A DNA stretch of 64,000 bases, taken from positions 372,001 through 436,000 of the forward strand of contig NZ_JBBOOK010000001.1 in NCBI RefSeq assembly GCF_038003045.1, given 5' to 3'. Shown piece after piece: positions 1 to 9,078 of this stretch. A program made the translations under genes and the position numbers. Below the pieces are notes generated by a model, which was given only the letters and a program-made list of their open reading frames with translations, did no database searches and was not told the DNA's origin. How positions within the stretch are numbered: the first letter of the stretch is position 1; every line of letters starts with the position of its first letter. Origin of the DNA: Sporosarcina sp. FSL W7-1349 (GTDB lineage Bacteria > Bacillota > Bacilli > Bacillales_A > Planococcaceae).

Positions 1-437
1 GTGACGTCATGAAAGAATCTGCCCAAACGGCCCTTTCCTACGTCCGCTCCAAATCGGAGGAGTTCGGGATAGATAGTGATTTCAGTGAAACATGTGATAT
101 CCATATCCACGTACCGGAAGGAGCTATTCCGAAAGACGGACCTTCAGCCGGTGTGACGATTGCGACGGCTCTCGTTTCAGCATTGACAAAAAGACCGGTG
201 AAACGAGAAGTTGGCATGACGGGGGAAATCACTCTCCGCGGCCGTGTCCTGCCGATCGGCGGTGTGAAGGAGAAAACGCTTAGTGCGCATCGCGCTGGCT
301 TGACGACCATTATTTTACCAAGTGAAAATGAACGGGATATTGAAGACATCCCGGAAAGTGTGCGGAATGAATTGACTTTCAAATTGGTTTCGGATGCAGA
401 AGAGGTTCTTGAAATTGCATTGGAGGCGAAACGATGA
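1..437 (+). CDS. lon: Lon protease, C-terminal proteolytic domain (5' end outside window)
   Basis: ATP-dependent serine protease that degrades misfolded and regulatory proteins in the cytoplasm. Only the last ~145 codons are present; the frame is open from base 3, so the gene starts upstream of the window. The P-domain is complete at its end: the catalytic serine lies in PKDGPSAG and the catalytic lysine in the [14 protein letters not shown] stretch, the Ser-Lys dyad of LonA proteases. The stop codon overlaps the engB start (ATGA), the usual lon-engB coupling of Bacillales. An internal ATG at base 9 is not the true start. Confidence 0.97.
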   Translation, partial: DVMKESAQTALSYVRSKSEEFGIDSDFSETCDIHIHVPEGAIPKDGPSAGVTIATALVSALTKRPVKREVGMTGEITLRGRVLPIGGVKEKTLSAHRAGLTTIILPSENERDIEDIPESVRNELTFKLVSDAEEVLEIALEAKR

Positions 438-1015
438 AAGTCAATAACGTGGAAATGATCATGAGTGCTGTAAAACCGGAGCAATATCCGATTGAAGGCT
501 ATCCGGAATTTGCGTTGGCAGGTCGATCAAATGTCGGAAAATCGTCATTCATTAATAAGATGATCGGACGTAAAAGCCTGGCCCGAACGTCTTCGAAACC
601 GGGGAAGACCCAGACTTTGAATTTTTATAAGATAGAGGAACAGCTATTTTTCGTCGACGTTCCCGGCTATGGATATGCCAAAGTGTCCAAGTCGGAGCGG
701 GAGGCGTGGGGCAAGATGATCGAACGCTATTTGACTGGACGCGAAGAACTGAAAGCCGTCGTGCAAATTGTTGATCTTCGGCACCCGCCTTCCGCCGATG
801 ATTGCACGATGTATGATTTTCTGGTCCATTACAATATCCCAGCTATTGTCGTGGCGACGAAGGCGGATAAAATCCCGCGTGGAAAATGGGAAAAGCATAA
901 GAAAATCGTTAAGGAAAAGCTCGAGATGCGAAAGGGTGATCCATTGATCATCTTTTCATCGGAAAAGGGAATCGGAATAGAAGATGCCTGGAGAGAAATC
1001 GAGAGCCGCATGTGA
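434..1015 (+). CDS. engB: Ribosome biogenesis GTPase EngB/YsxC (YihA family)
   Basis: Small GTPase needed for late assembly of the 50S ribosomal subunit. The 193-residue protein has the family's G motifs in order: G1 GRSNVGKSS at residues 30-38, a conserved threonine in the G2 region, G3 DVPGYG, G4 TKAD and a G5-like SSEKGIG. Its length matches the family. The ATG overlaps the lon stop by four bases, so it is probably translated by coupling from lon. hemA follows after a 115-bp gap that has its own promoter elements. Confidence 0.97.
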   Translation: MKVNNVEMIMSAVKPEQYPIEGYPEFALAGRSNVGKSSFINKMIGRKSLARTSSKPGKTQTLNFYKIEEQLFFVDVPGYGYAKVSKSEREAWGKMIERYLTGREELKAVVQIVDLRHPPSADDCTMYDFLVHYNIPAIVVATKADKIPRGKWEKHKKIVKEKLEMRKGDPLIIFSSEKGIGIEDAWREIESRM

Positions 1016-1047
1016 CGATTCGAAAAGGGAACGCCTAATTCATAGGT

Positions 1048-1129
1048 TGTTCACAATCCCATAAAGAAATGGGACAGAAGTATGGTATAATAAGAAGCAT
1101 GAATAAGAATGTGAGAGGTGTGAACACCT
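1048..1129 (+). promoter_or_regulatory. hemA promoter region with nested inverted repeats
   Basis: A perfect TATAAT -10 lies at 1086-1091; no good -35 sits 17 bp upstream. TCCCAT and ATGGGA (1057-1062 and 1069-1074) form a palindrome in the -35 area. TGTTCACA (1048-1055) is the reverse complement of TGTGAACA (1119-1126), which overlaps the hemA Shine-Dalgarno. The -10 call is firm; a repressor or other regulator at the repeats is inference. Confidence 0.55.
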
Positions 1130-1130
1130 G

Positions 1131-2489
1131 ATGCATACAATCGTAGTCGGTGTCAATCACCGGACAGCACCCGTGGAAATCAGGGAAAGATTTTCGTTTG
1201 CGGAAGAGGAATTGTCCCAAGCGATGCAAACTTTACAACAGCAAAAAAGCATATTGGAAAACATCATCATTTCGACATGTAATCGTACTGAAATATATGC
1301 GGTAGTCGACCAGATCCACACAGGACGTTATTATGTAAAACGGTTCTTGGCGGATTGGTTTGGCGAGCCGTTGGAATCCTTTTCCTCCCATCTGGTCATC
1401 CGGGAGAATGACGGAGCAGTCGAGCATTTGATGAGAGTAGCGGCTGGCATTGATTCGATGGTATTGGGTGAAACGCAGATTCTTGGGCAAGTCCGCGACA
1501 GTTTCTTGCAAGGCCAGGAAATCGGAACAACCGGCACAATCTTCAATGAATTGTTCAAGCAAGCCATCACGTTTGCGAAACGGGCCCATACTGAAACGGC
1601 AATTGGCGAAAATGCGGTTTCCGTCTCCTACGCGGCAGTGGAGCTAGGTAAGAAAATCTTCGGATCATTGGATCGCAAACATATCGCCATCTTGGGAGCC
1701 GGGAAGATGGGTGAATTGGCCATTAAGAACCTGCATGGCAGCGGAGTGGGTAAAATTACGGTCGTCAACCGTACCCTTTCCAAAGCGGAAGAATTGGCAA
1801 GCCAATTCAACGGGGTGGCCAAATCGATGCAGGAGCTGCAATGCACGCTGCTGGAAGCGGATATTCTCATCAGTTCCACAGGGGCAAGCAATTTCGTTAT
1901 TGATTATGAATTAATGCAATTCGTAGAGAAATTGCGGAAAGGAAAGCCGATTTTCTTAGTCGATATTGCGGTTCCCCGCGACTTGGACCCACGGATTGGC
2001 GACCTGCCGAATGTTTTCCTTTATGATATCGATGATTTGCAAGGCATCGTGGAAGCGAATCTGGCAGAACGGAAACGCGCTGCAGAGGAAATCGGCATCA
2101 TGATCGAAAAAGAAATCCATGAGTTCAAAGATTGGGTCGCTACGCTTGGTGTCGTACCTGTCATTTCCGCTCTTCGTCAAAAAGCGAATCGGATCCAATC
2201 GGAAACGATGGCCAGTATTTTGAACAAGATGCCGGAATTGACGGAACGTGAAAAGAAAGTATTAAGCAAACATACAAAATCGATTGTCAATCAATTGCTG
2301 AAAGAGCCGATCCTGCAAGTGAAAGAATTGGCGACGGACAAAAAAGCAGCTGAAAAGTTGGAGTTGTTCCAACAAATTTTCGGCATTGATGAAGATGTCG
2401 AGAAAGAAAAAGAACTGCTTGCACGGCAAGCGAAAGAGCGGCTGAGGGTCAGGGCAGAAAAAAATGCTGCAGCACAACCCGTTTTCTAA
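1131..2489 (+). CDS. hemA: Glutamyl-tRNA reductase HemA
   Basis: First enzyme of C5-pathway tetrapyrrole synthesis: NADPH-dependent reduction of glutamyl-tRNA(Glu) to glutamate-1-semialdehyde. The catalytic cysteine is C50 in [10 protein letters not shown], with the conserved [15 protein letters not shown]-terminus. A Rossmann NADPH site (ILGAGKMG) is near residue 190 and a helical dimerisation domain follows. The length of 452 is typical. It heads the hemAXCDBL genes, but a strong terminator-like hairpin directly after it means hemX and later genes may be read only partly from this promoter. Confidence 0.97.
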   Translation: MHTIVVGVNHRTAPVEIRERFSFAEEELSQAMQTLQQQKSILENIIISTCNRTEIYAVVDQIHTGRYYVKRFLADWFGEPLESFSSHLVIRENDGAVEHLMRVAAGIDSMVLGETQILGQVRDSFLQGQEIGTTGTIFNELFKQAITFAKRAHTETAIGENAVSVSYAAVELGKKIFGSLDRKHIAILGAGKMGELAIKNLHGSGVGKITVVNRTLSKAEELASQFNGVAKSMQELQCTLLEADILISSTGASNFVIDYELMQFVEKLRKGKPIFLVDIAVPRDLDPRIGDLPNVFLYDIDDLQGIVEANLAERKRAAEEIGIMIEKEIHEFKDWVATLGVVPVISALRQKANRIQSETMASILNKMPELTEREKKVLSKHTKSIVNQLLKEPILQVKELATDKKAAEKLELFQQIFGIDEDVEKEKELLARQAKERLRVRAEKNAAAQPVF

Positions 2490-2504
2490 AATGTTGGTCA
2501 GTAG

Positions 2505-2550
2505 GGATGTTTCTGCTAAACTGAAGTTGTGCAGAAACATCCTTTTTCTT
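2505..2550 (+). terminator. Terminator-like hairpin between hemA and hemX
   Basis: An 11-bp perfect stem (GGATGTTTCTG at 2505-2515, CAGAAACATCC at 2532-2542) is followed by a run of T. It has the form of an intrinsic terminator but sits inside the hem gene set, so it may act as a terminator or an attenuator. Confidence 0.8.
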
Positions 2551-2588
2551 ATGGTTTGAAAAGGGATGGTCCTGTTGCGTGGAAATAT

Positions 2589-2730
2589 GGCGAATCGAAC
2601 TTCTCGCGGTTCGAGAACCATGCTTTAATTTCTGCAAGGAGCACAGAAGTTAAGGAAATCTAACCCTTGGCTGTGCCTTAATTTCTGCAAAGGGCGCAGA
2701 AATACGGCAAATCGAACCCTGCGCGGTTTG
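2589..2730 (+). repeat. Degenerate 53-bp tandem repeat in the hemA-hemX gap
   Basis: TTAATTTCTGCAA occurs at 2625 and 2678, exactly 53 bp apart. AATCGAAC/AATCTAAC occurs at 2593, 2657 and 2710, the last two again 53 bp apart. The units contain small inverted repeats (for example TTCTCG/CGAGAA at 2601-2617). This fills the gap between the hairpin and hemX; no open frame of note is present. Confidence 0.65.
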
Positions 2731-2765
2731 ATTCTTAATTGATTTGGAAAGGCAGTGGGGTCATC

Positions 2766-3596
2766 ATGGCAGAGATTACGATGGCAAGGCTGCAGGAATT
2801 AATGGTCGTTTTGTATGCTGTGGGCCTGGTCTTTTACTTTATCGACTATTTGAATAAGGATAAAGTGGCACATCGTAGTGCATTTTGGATTGTCATGACC
2901 GTCTATGTATTGCAGTCGGCCTATCTGGTCGTGAAAATTATCGAGACACAACGGTTCCCGGTACTCTCCCTAGTAGAAGGAATTTATTTTTATGTATGGC
3001 TTCTGATTACATTATCGATTGTCCTGCATCTTACTTATAAAGTGGGGCATGCGGTCTTTTTCTTGAATGTCGTGGCATTCACTTTCATGACAATCCATAC
3101 TTTCGCTTCCGAGCAGCAATCTCAATCCCCGATTGGTGAAGCGCTCATATCCGAATTATTATTTATCCATATCACCTTCGCGATCCTGTCCTATGCAGCT
3201 TTCGCGATGTCTTTCGTTTTTGCAATACTCTACTTGCTAGTCTATAAAATATTGAAAAAGAAGAAGTGGTCCAAGCAATTCGGTCGACTCCCGTCATTAC
3301 ATCAAGCTATCATTGGGATGAAGTCGGCCCTCTATGCAGGGATTCCGATCCTGCTCGTCAGTCTTATTTTAGGGATCCGTTGGGCATCCATTGCTTTGGA
3401 AGAGTGGAACATCTTCGATATGAAAATCATCGGTTCGTTCTTCTTGATTGCCATGTATGGGGTGGTATTGTATCTTAACCGGAGTGGCAGACTGACTTCA
3501 AATGACTTTGCCTGGGCGAATATCATCGCTTTTTTATTTGTCATCGTCAATTTCTTTTTAGGAAGCAAACTCTCGCAATTCCATTTTTGGATGTAA
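2766..3596 (+). CDS. hemX: HemX, membrane protein of the haem operon (CcsA/cytochrome c assembly family)
   Basis: Integral membrane protein conserved between hemA and hemC in Bacillales; in B. subtilis HemX lowers the amount of HemA. The 276-residue sequence has about eight hydrophobic helices and resembles the cytochrome c assembly/CcsA superfamily. The ATG at 2766 is chosen because the start aligns with the family; an in-frame TTG at 2739 would add nine polar residues without a good ribosome site. Exact biochemical role is not established. Confidence 0.9.
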   Translation: MAEITMARLQELMVVLYAVGLVFYFIDYLNKDKVAHRSAFWIVMTVYVLQSAYLVVKIIETQRFPVLSLVEGIYFYVWLLITLSIVLHLTYKVGHAVFFLNVVAFTFMTIHTFASEQQSQSPIGEALISELLFIHITFAILSYAAFAMSFVFAILYLLVYKILKKKKWSKQFGRLPSLHQAIIGMKSALYAGIPILLVSLILGIRWASIALEEWNIFDMKIIGSFFLIAMYGVVLYLNRSGRLTSNDFAWANIIAFLFVIVNFFLGSKLSQFHFWM

Positions 3597-3611
3597 GGAA
3601 GGAAGATTGTA

Positions 3612-4541
3612 TTGAGAAAAATTATTGTTGGTTCCCGAAGAAGTAAACTTGCGTTAACCCAGACCAATTGGTTCATCGATCAAATGAAGGCCGCTGGCGC
3701 GCCATTTGAGTTCGAAGTGAAGGAAATCGTCACGAAAGGGGACCAAATTCTGGACGTTATGCTATCGAAAGTTGGTGGAAAAGGACTTTTCGTCAAGGAA
3801 ATCGAGCAAGCTCTCTATGATAAGGAAATCGATTTTGCTGTTCATAGTATGAAAGATATGCCGGCCGTTTTGCCGGAAGGACTGACAATCGGCTGCATTC
3901 CTCCGCGTGAGGATGCACGAGATGCGTTCCTATCCAATGATCATGTGAAATTCATGGATTTACCTATTGGTGCTGTCGTCGGAACGTCCAGCTTGCGCAG
4001 AAGTTCCCAACTTCTTTTGTTGCGTCCCGATCTGGAAATCAAATGGATTCGTGGGAATATTGATACCCGTTTAAGAAAGATGCAGGACGGAGAATATGAT
4101 GCTATCTTGCTCGCCGCAGCCGGGATGAAACGGATGGGGTGGAGCGAGGATCTGATTACGGAATTCATGGATGCCAGCGACTGCATCCCAGCGGTCGGCC
4201 AAGGCGCACTTGCCATCGAATGCCGTGCTGATGATGAGGAACTGCTTGCCGAGCTTTCCCGCCTGACAGATGAAAAGACTTGGAAGGAAGTCGAAGCGGA
4301 GCGGGTATTCCTATCCGAGATGGATGGTTCCTGCCAAGTTCCGATTGCAGGGTTCGCGAAATTTGATGGCCAAGAAACCGAATTGACCGGATATATCGCC
4401 TCCCCGGATGCGTTGGAAGTGTTCAAGACGACTGTACGGGATGCAGATCCGGTCAAAGCCGGGAAGGAAGTCGCCCGGATTCTACGCGAGGAAGGCGCCG
4501 CTGAAGTGATCGAGAAAGTGAAGGCGGAGATGGATGCGTAA
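3612..4541 (+). CDS. hemC: Hydroxymethylbilane synthase (porphobilinogen deaminase) HemC
   Basis: Polymerises four porphobilinogen molecules into hydroxymethylbilane. The 309-residue protein starts at a TTG behind a strong AAGGAAGG site and reads [13 protein letters not shown] at the N-terminus, the family signature. The dipyrromethane cofactor cysteine lies in [11 protein letters not shown] in the C-terminal domain, and the catalytic aspartate region [11 protein letters not shown] is intact. Its 3' end overlaps hemD by eight bases. Confidence 0.97.
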   Translation: MRKIIVGSRRSKLALTQTNWFIDQMKAAGAPFEFEVKEIVTKGDQILDVMLSKVGGKGLFVKEIEQALYDKEIDFAVHSMKDMPAVLPEGLTIGCIPPREDARDAFLSNDHVKFMDLPIGAVVGTSSLRRSSQLLLLRPDLEIKWIRGNIDTRLRKMQDGEYDAILLAAAGMKRMGWSEDLITEFMDASDCIPAVGQGALAIECRADDEELLAELSRLTDEKTWKEVEAERVFLSEMDGSCQVPIAGFAKFDGQETELTGYIASPDALEVFKTTVRDADPVKAGKEVARILREEGAAEVIEKVKAEMDA

Positions 4542-5295
4542 CGGAAAGCCATTGGAAGGGGAGCTCGTCATCTTCACGGGGACGCCGAAGTCATTGGAAG
4601 TGCTCGATCAGGTGAGACAGTACGGCGGAACCCCGGCCTCCTTTCCTTTGATTCAAGTCGAAGAAATACTGGAACCGACGGACGAACTGCGGTTGAATGC
4701 CTGTCCTTTGTATGATTGGCTCATCTTCACGAGCCAGAGTGCCGTTGCGGCGTTCGGTGCCAAAATGGAAAGACATTCGATCTCTTCGGAGTCCATTCCC
4801 GGGAAAATCGGGGCGGTCGGAAGCCGGACAGCGGCGGCATTGGAAAAGCTCGGGTTCACGGTTGATTTCATCCCGACGGTCTTCAGTGCAGATGTGTTCG
4901 TCAAGCAATTTAAGCCGTCCGAAACAGAGGCTAGGCGACTGCTCTTTTTGCGCGGTTCGATGGCGAGCGGGACGATTAAGGACGAATTGCCGTTCGACGT
5001 GGATGAATGGACTGTTTATTCAACGGAACCAGCAGTTGGGTCGGTTGATGGATTAATGGATGCTTTGCGGCAAAATATGCCGAAAAACGTCCTATTTGCC
5101 AGCCCATCCGCAGTGGAGGTATTTGCACGGGAAGTCGTACCTCACCTTGGTTGGGAAGGCTATACGATCGGCGCCATCGGACATGTGACGGAAACAGCGC
5201 TGGAGGAAGCCGGGGCAACCGTCCATGTCAGGCCCGATACATACACTTTAATGGATCTCGTCAAGGAATTGGCGAAACGAAAGGAAGTTGACTGA
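4534..5295 (+). CDS. hemD: Uroporphyrinogen-III synthase HemD
   Basis: Closes hydroxymethylbilane with inversion of ring D to give uroporphyrinogen III. The 253-residue two-lobed protein is poorly conserved by nature; recognisable pieces are VIFTGTPKS near the start, [28 protein letters not shown] and the C-terminal [10 protein letters not shown] and [13 protein letters not shown] stretches. It overlaps hemC at its 5' end and hemB at its 3' end (TGATG), showing translational coupling within the operon. Confidence 0.93.
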   Translation: MRNGKPLEGELVIFTGTPKSLEVLDQVRQYGGTPASFPLIQVEEILEPTDELRLNACPLYDWLIFTSQSAVAAFGAKMERHSISSESIPGKIGAVGSRTAAALEKLGFTVDFIPTVFSADVFVKQFKPSETEARRLLFLRGSMASGTIKDELPFDVDEWTVYSTEPAVGSVDGLMDALRQNMPKNVLFASPSAVEVFAREVVPHLGWEGYTIGAIGHVTETALEEAGATVHVRPDTYTLMDLVKELAKRKEVD

Positions 5296-6275
5296 TGACG
5301 AATTTAGAATTCAGACGGAACCGGCGGCTGCGCAGTTCCAAGACACTTCGAGCGATGGTGCAGGAAACCGTTTTGCGGAAGGAGGATTTCATTTACCCGA
5401 TCTTCGTCGTGGAAGGAGAGAACGTGAAAAATCCTGTTGTTTCCATGCCGGGCGTGTTCCAGTTTTCGATGGATCAATTGGGGACGGAAATCGACGAGGT
5501 CGTCTCCTTAGGTATCCCATCCGTCATTTTGTTCGGTGTTCCCGCTGAAAAAGATGCCGTCGGATCAGGAGCTTATCATGATGAAGGCATCGTGCAGCAG
5601 GCGACCCGCTTCGTGAAAGAACGCCATCCCGAATTGATCGTCATTGCGGATACTTGCCTATGTGAATATACCGACCATGGACATTGCGGCGTCGTGGAAG
5701 GGGAAAAGGTTCTCAATGATCCGTCCTTGGAACTGTTAGTGCGTACAGCGGTGAGCCAGGCCAAAGCAGGCGCCGATATCATCGCACCATCCAATATGAT
5801 GGATGGATTCGTTGTGGCTATCCGACAAGGGTTGGATGAAGCAGGTTTCATCGATATTCCGATCATGTCCTACGCAGTCAAATACGCATCGGCTTATTAC
5901 GGGCCATTCCGGGATGCAGCGGATTCGACTCCGCAATTCGGAGACCGGAAGACGTATCAAATGGACCCGGCGAACCGTTTGGAAGCCATGCGTGAAGCGG
6001 AATCGGATGTGGAAGAAGGCGCTGATTTCCTCATCGTCAAACCGGCTCTGTCCTATCTTGATATTATGCGCGACGTGAAAAATTCCGTACTGTTGCCGGT
6101 TGTCGCATACAATGTAAGCGGCGAATACGCAATGGTGAAAGCCGCGGCTATCAACGGCTGGGTGGAAGAGAAGAAGATTGTTTTAGAGACATTGACAAGT
6201 ATGAAGCGTGCAGGAGCGGATCTCATTATGACATACCATGCCAAAGACGCGGCACGCTGGCTGGAGGAGAACTAA
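5295..6275 (+). CDS. hemB: Delta-aminolevulinic acid dehydratase (porphobilinogen synthase) HemB
   Basis: Condenses two 5-aminolevulinate molecules to porphobilinogen. Both Schiff-base lysines are visible, in [17 protein letters not shown] and [11 protein letters not shown]. The metal loop reads [14 protein letters not shown] with three cysteines, so this is the zinc-dependent form. Length 326 is normal. It starts inside the hemD stop and ends directly before the hemL start. Confidence 0.98.
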   Translation: MTNLEFRRNRRLRSSKTLRAMVQETVLRKEDFIYPIFVVEGENVKNPVVSMPGVFQFSMDQLGTEIDEVVSLGIPSVILFGVPAEKDAVGSGAYHDEGIVQQATRFVKERHPELIVIADTCLCEYTDHGHCGVVEGEKVLNDPSLELLVRTAVSQAKAGADIIAPSNMMDGFVVAIRQGLDEAGFIDIPIMSYAVKYASAYYGPFRDAADSTPQFGDRKTYQMDPANRLEAMREAESDVEEGADFLIVKPALSYLDIMRDVKNSVLLPVVAYNVSGEYAMVKAAAINGWVEEKKIVLETLTSMKRAGADLIMTYHAKDAARWLEEN

Positions 6276-7568
6276 TTGGGAAATCGTTATGAAAAATCGA
6301 AGCAGGCTTTTGCAGAGGCTGTGAATTTATTGCCCGGCGGAGTCAACTCGCCGGTCCGTGCATTCAAATCGGTGAATATGGATCCGATTTTCATGCAAAG
6401 CGGAAAAGGTGCCATCATTACGGATATCGATGGCAATGAATACATCGATTACGTCCTTTCCTGGGGACCCCTTATTTTAGGGCATACCGATCCGGACGTT
6501 GTGGCAGGCATTCAACGAGTAGCGGAGACGGGGACAAGCTTTGGCGCACCAACCTTGGTGGAAAATGAACTCGCTCAACTCGTCATCGAACGTGTACCAT
6601 CGATTGAAATGGTCCGCATGGTATCTTCCGGGACGGAAGCGACGATGAGTGCGTTGCGCTTGGCGCGAGGATACACAGGGCGCAATAAAATCTTGAAATT
6701 CGAAGGATGCTACCATGGTCACGGGGATTCCTTGCTTATCAAAGCGGGATCCGGCGTAGCGACATTGGGTCTCCCGGATAGCCCGGGCGTTCCTGAAGGC
6801 ATCGCAAAGAACACCATTACAGTCGCATATAATGACATGGAAAGCGTTCAAGCGGTCTTCGAGCAATTCGGGGACGACTTGGCGGGTGTCATCGTAGAAC
6901 CGGTAGCAGGGAATATGGGGGTTGTTCCTCCGGAGCCTGGTTTTTTGGAAGGCTTACGTGAATTGACGGAGAAAAATGGCACGCTTCTCATTTTCGATGA
7001 AGTGATGACCGGCTTCCGCGTCGGCTACAATTGTGCCCAAGGCTATTTCGGCGTCACGCCGGATTTGACTTGCCTCGGTAAAGTGATCGGCGGCGGCCTT
7101 CCGGTAGGTGCATACGGCGGCAAGCGAGAAATCATGGAGAACATCGCGCCGGCAGGTTCCGTATACCAAGCGGGGACGCTATCTGGAAATCCGCTTGCCA
7201 TGACGGCAGGAATTGAAACGTTGAAGAAGCTGACACCGGCTTCCTATGAATATTTCATGAAACTTGGCGATCAGCTGGAATCCGGTTTCCGCGAAGCGGC
7301 GACGAAATACAATATTCCGCATACTGTCAACCGTGCAGGCTCGATGATCGGCTTCTTCTTCACGAATGAGAAAGTATCCGATTATGACAAAGCCAAAACA
7401 TCGGATTTGGAGTTGTTCGCAGAATATTACCGTCTGATGGCGGAAGAAGGCATCTTCTTGCCACCATCTCAGTTCGAGGGTATGTTCCTGTCAACTGCTC
7501 ATACGGAAGCGCATATTGCAAAAACAGTAGAAGCATTCCATAAAGTGTTCGCGCAGTTGGCGAGATGA
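6276..7568 (+). CDS. hemL: Glutamate-1-semialdehyde 2,1-aminomutase HemL
   Basis: PLP enzyme that converts glutamate-1-semialdehyde to 5-aminolevulinate, completing with HemA the supply of haem precursor. The PLP lysine lies in [19 protein letters not shown] and the aspartate binding the pyridine nitrogen in [13 protein letters not shown]. The 430 residues fit the family. The start is a TTG one base after the hemB stop, behind GGAGGAG. A strong terminator closes the operon. Confidence 0.98.
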   Translation: MGNRYEKSKQAFAEAVNLLPGGVNSPVRAFKSVNMDPIFMQSGKGAIITDIDGNEYIDYVLSWGPLILGHTDPDVVAGIQRVAETGTSFGAPTLVENELAQLVIERVPSIEMVRMVSSGTEATMSALRLARGYTGRNKILKFEGCYHGHGDSLLIKAGSGVATLGLPDSPGVPEGIAKNTITVAYNDMESVQAVFEQFGDDLAGVIVEPVAGNMGVVPPEPGFLEGLRELTEKNGTLLIFDEVMTGFRVGYNCAQGYFGVTPDLTCLGKVIGGGLPVGAYGGKREIMENIAPAGSVYQAGTLSGNPLAMTAGIETLKKLTPASYEYFMKLGDQLESGFREAATKYNIPHTVNRAGSMIGFFFTNEKVSDYDKAKTSDLELFAEYYRLMAEEGIFLPPSQFEGMFLSTAHTEAHIAKTVEAFHKVFAQLAR

Positions 7569-7570
7569 TA

Positions 7571-7615
7571 AACAGCGGCCATCCTTTTTTAGAAGAGGAT
7601 GGCTGTTGTTTTATT
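7571..7615 (+). terminator. Intrinsic terminator of the hem operon
   Basis: AACAG(CGG)CCATCC at 7571-7584 pairs with GGATGGCTGTT at 7597-7607, followed by TGTTTTATT. It is placed directly after hemL. Confidence 0.85.
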
Positions 7616-7661
7616 CTATCAGCCCTAGCAATCCACTCCAGTTTCCAACCCACAACCTTTC

Positions 7662-7690
7662 TTCTATTGTCCCTCGATGCTGCATACAAT
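7662..7690 (+). promoter_or_regulatory. Sigma-E-type promoter of the spoVID-like gene
   Basis: CATACAAT at 7683-7690 is an exact match to the sigma-E -10 consensus CATACAnT. TTCTATT lies 14 bp upstream (7662-7668), five of seven bases as in kmATATT. spoVID is a known mother-cell sigma-E gene in B. subtilis, which agrees. Confidence 0.7.
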
Positions 7691-7720
7691 AATCAGTGAA
7701 TGAAAAGAGGAGGGACGAGG

Positions 7721-8452
7721 ATGGATAAAAAAAAATGGACGATGCAGGAGAACTTCATATTTCCATCAGAAGCAGGGATGCCGTCGGAGGCAGTCTCGTT
7801 ACGGGTGACACCAGGATTCATGGAAGAGCGGACGGAACAGGCGGTCCGTCTGTCGGGAATCTATCATATCGCCGCGGAAATCCTCTTTACGGAAGAGGGG
7901 CCAGCTGGGGAACTGGAAGATCAGGATGCAGCGGTCTTGATCGAAGATGTCGAGATGGACGGGAATCGAGGATATTTTGAATATGCAGTGCCGCTTCATA
8001 TCGATTTGCCGCCGGAAGCGAAGAGTCCGATCCATGTAACAGCGATGCGGGAGCGGAGTGAAGAGGACGGACAAGGCTCGATCGGCATTGTCTGGGATGT
8101 CGAATGTGAATTCAATGAGGCGGTTGCTGAGGCAGTTGAATCCTCTTCACTTCGGCAGGTAGCGGAAGCCGTGGAAACCGTGGAAACTCCGGAAGTCGTT
8201 CATCTGACGGAGGAGGAAGAAGAGCCTGTCCCATCCCCGATTGTCCTGGCGGAGGAAATACAGGAGGAAGAGGCTCTCGCTGAGGAGCCTGTCGCCCAGG
8301 AAGAGACAGCTACCGCTATGGCGGAATCAATGAATGACAGCACTTCGTACCAAGGATCGGATGAAGCCCTGTCATTCATTGCCGGATTGGAGGACGAATA
8401 TTCGACGACCCTCTTCCGGTTAAATGATATTTTTATAAAACAGAAAGGCTAA
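7721..8452 (+). CDS. spoVID: SpoVID-like spore coat morphogenesis protein, short form without LysM
   Basis: Position directly after hemL and the N-terminal half (VSLRVTP..., VRLSGIYHIAAEI, FEYAVPLHIDLP) match the SpoVID N-terminal domain, which localises the coat around the forespore and binds SpoIVA and SafA. After residue ~145 comes an acidic linker rich in Glu, Ala and Val. The protein ends at 243 residues, less than half of B. subtilis SpoVID (575), and has no C-terminal LysM domain. The ATG at 7721 has AGAGGAGGG eight bases upstream. A sigma-E-type promoter precedes it. Identity is by domain and synteny. Confidence 0.8.
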   Translation: MDKKKWTMQENFIFPSEAGMPSEAVSLRVTPGFMEERTEQAVRLSGIYHIAAEILFTEEGPAGELEDQDAAVLIEDVEMDGNRGYFEYAVPLHIDLPPEAKSPIHVTAMRERSEEDGQGSIGIVWDVECEFNEAVAEAVESSSLRQVAEAVETVETPEVVHLTEEEEEPVPSPIVLAEEIQEEEALAEEPVAQEETATAMAESMNDSTSYQGSDEALSFIAGLEDEYSTTLFRLNDIFIKQKG

Positions 8453-8611
8453 GCCAGCCAATCCGCATAGCAGCAGGAAGTCGCCTGTCGTCGGGACGAT
8501 CAGCAGCCGGATCAGTTGGAATACGCAGATCGGAATAATGATCCCTTTGCAATAAAATCTGGTCTTCCGTAGCCAGGGGGGCAATAAGTACGGATTATAC
8601 CCTTTTCGCAT
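8420..8611 (-). CDS. Small membrane protein of unknown function
   Basis: A 63-residue protein convergent with the spoVID-like gene and overlapping its last 33 bases. It begins with a polar RKGYNPYLLPPWLRK segment and has two hydrophobic stretches (residues ~23-40 and ~44-60). The start has AAAGGA seven bases upstream on the minus strand, which supports real translation. I do not recognise a function; the sporulation neighbourhood is only suggestive. Confidence 0.6.
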   Translation of the reverse strand: MRKGYNPYLLPPWLRKTRFYCKGIIIPICVFQLIRLLIVPTTGDFLLLCGLAGLAFLFYKNII

Positions 8612-8644
8612 TACACCATCCTTTCATCTTTATTCAGTGCATAC

Positions 8645-8673
8645 TTGACGTACCCGGCCCGTTTCCGTACAAT
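8645..8673 (+). promoter_or_regulatory. Promoter of the valS T-box transcript
   Basis: TTGACG (8645-8650), a 17-bp spacer and TACAAT (8668-8673) form a near-consensus sigma-A promoter just upstream of the T-box leader. Confidence 0.85.
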
Positions 8674-8689
8674 GATTGTAACTGCATAT

Positions 8690-8930
8690 CATTGCGAGGA
8701 ACGGGAGAGTACGCAATAGGGTTTAGCAAAGAGAGGGCGCCGGTGGTGAAAGGGCCTGTAAACCGATTGCCGAATGTCACCCGCGAGCAGTTTCCGTGAA
8801 CAGTTTGGAGTAGCGGAAACCGGTTTGAAGCCGTTATCCGAGATTGAGGTGTACTTTTTTCAGTACACGAACTAAAGGTGGTACCGCGAATTAACTCCTT
8901 CGTCCTTTTTGAGGCGAATGGAGTTTTTTT
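8690..8930 (+). ncRNA. T-box riboswitch (valine, controls valS)
   Basis: tRNA-sensing leader. The conserved T-box sequence AAAGGTGGTACCGCG is at 8874-8888 and is followed by a terminator (AACTCC at 8893-8898 pairing with GGAGTT near 8919-8925, then seven T). GTC at 8776-8778, after GAAT in the stem I region, is the probable valine specifier, consistent with the downstream gene. Uncharged tRNA(Val) should pair with the T-box bulge, favour the antiterminator and turn on valS. Confidence 0.92.
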
Positions 8931-8991
8931 ATTTTTTTCAGCGGTGTTGAGAGGAATGTGGGTTAGTGTCCTGTTCAGTGGGTATCAACGC

Positions 8992-9018
8992 CCGCCGAAT
9001 TAAGATAGCCTCCGGCGG
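8992..9018 (+). repeat. GC-rich inverted repeat in the valS leader
   Basis: CCGCCG (8992-8997) and CGGCGG (9013-9018) flank an AT-rich loop, downstream of the T-box terminator and upstream of valS. It may be a dispersed element; only one copy is in this window, so that is unproven. Confidence 0.35.
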
Positions 9019-9078
9019 ATGTCATAAACTTTGAACGACGCCGGAACGTAATTGATTTACCTAAAGGAGGAACAACAA

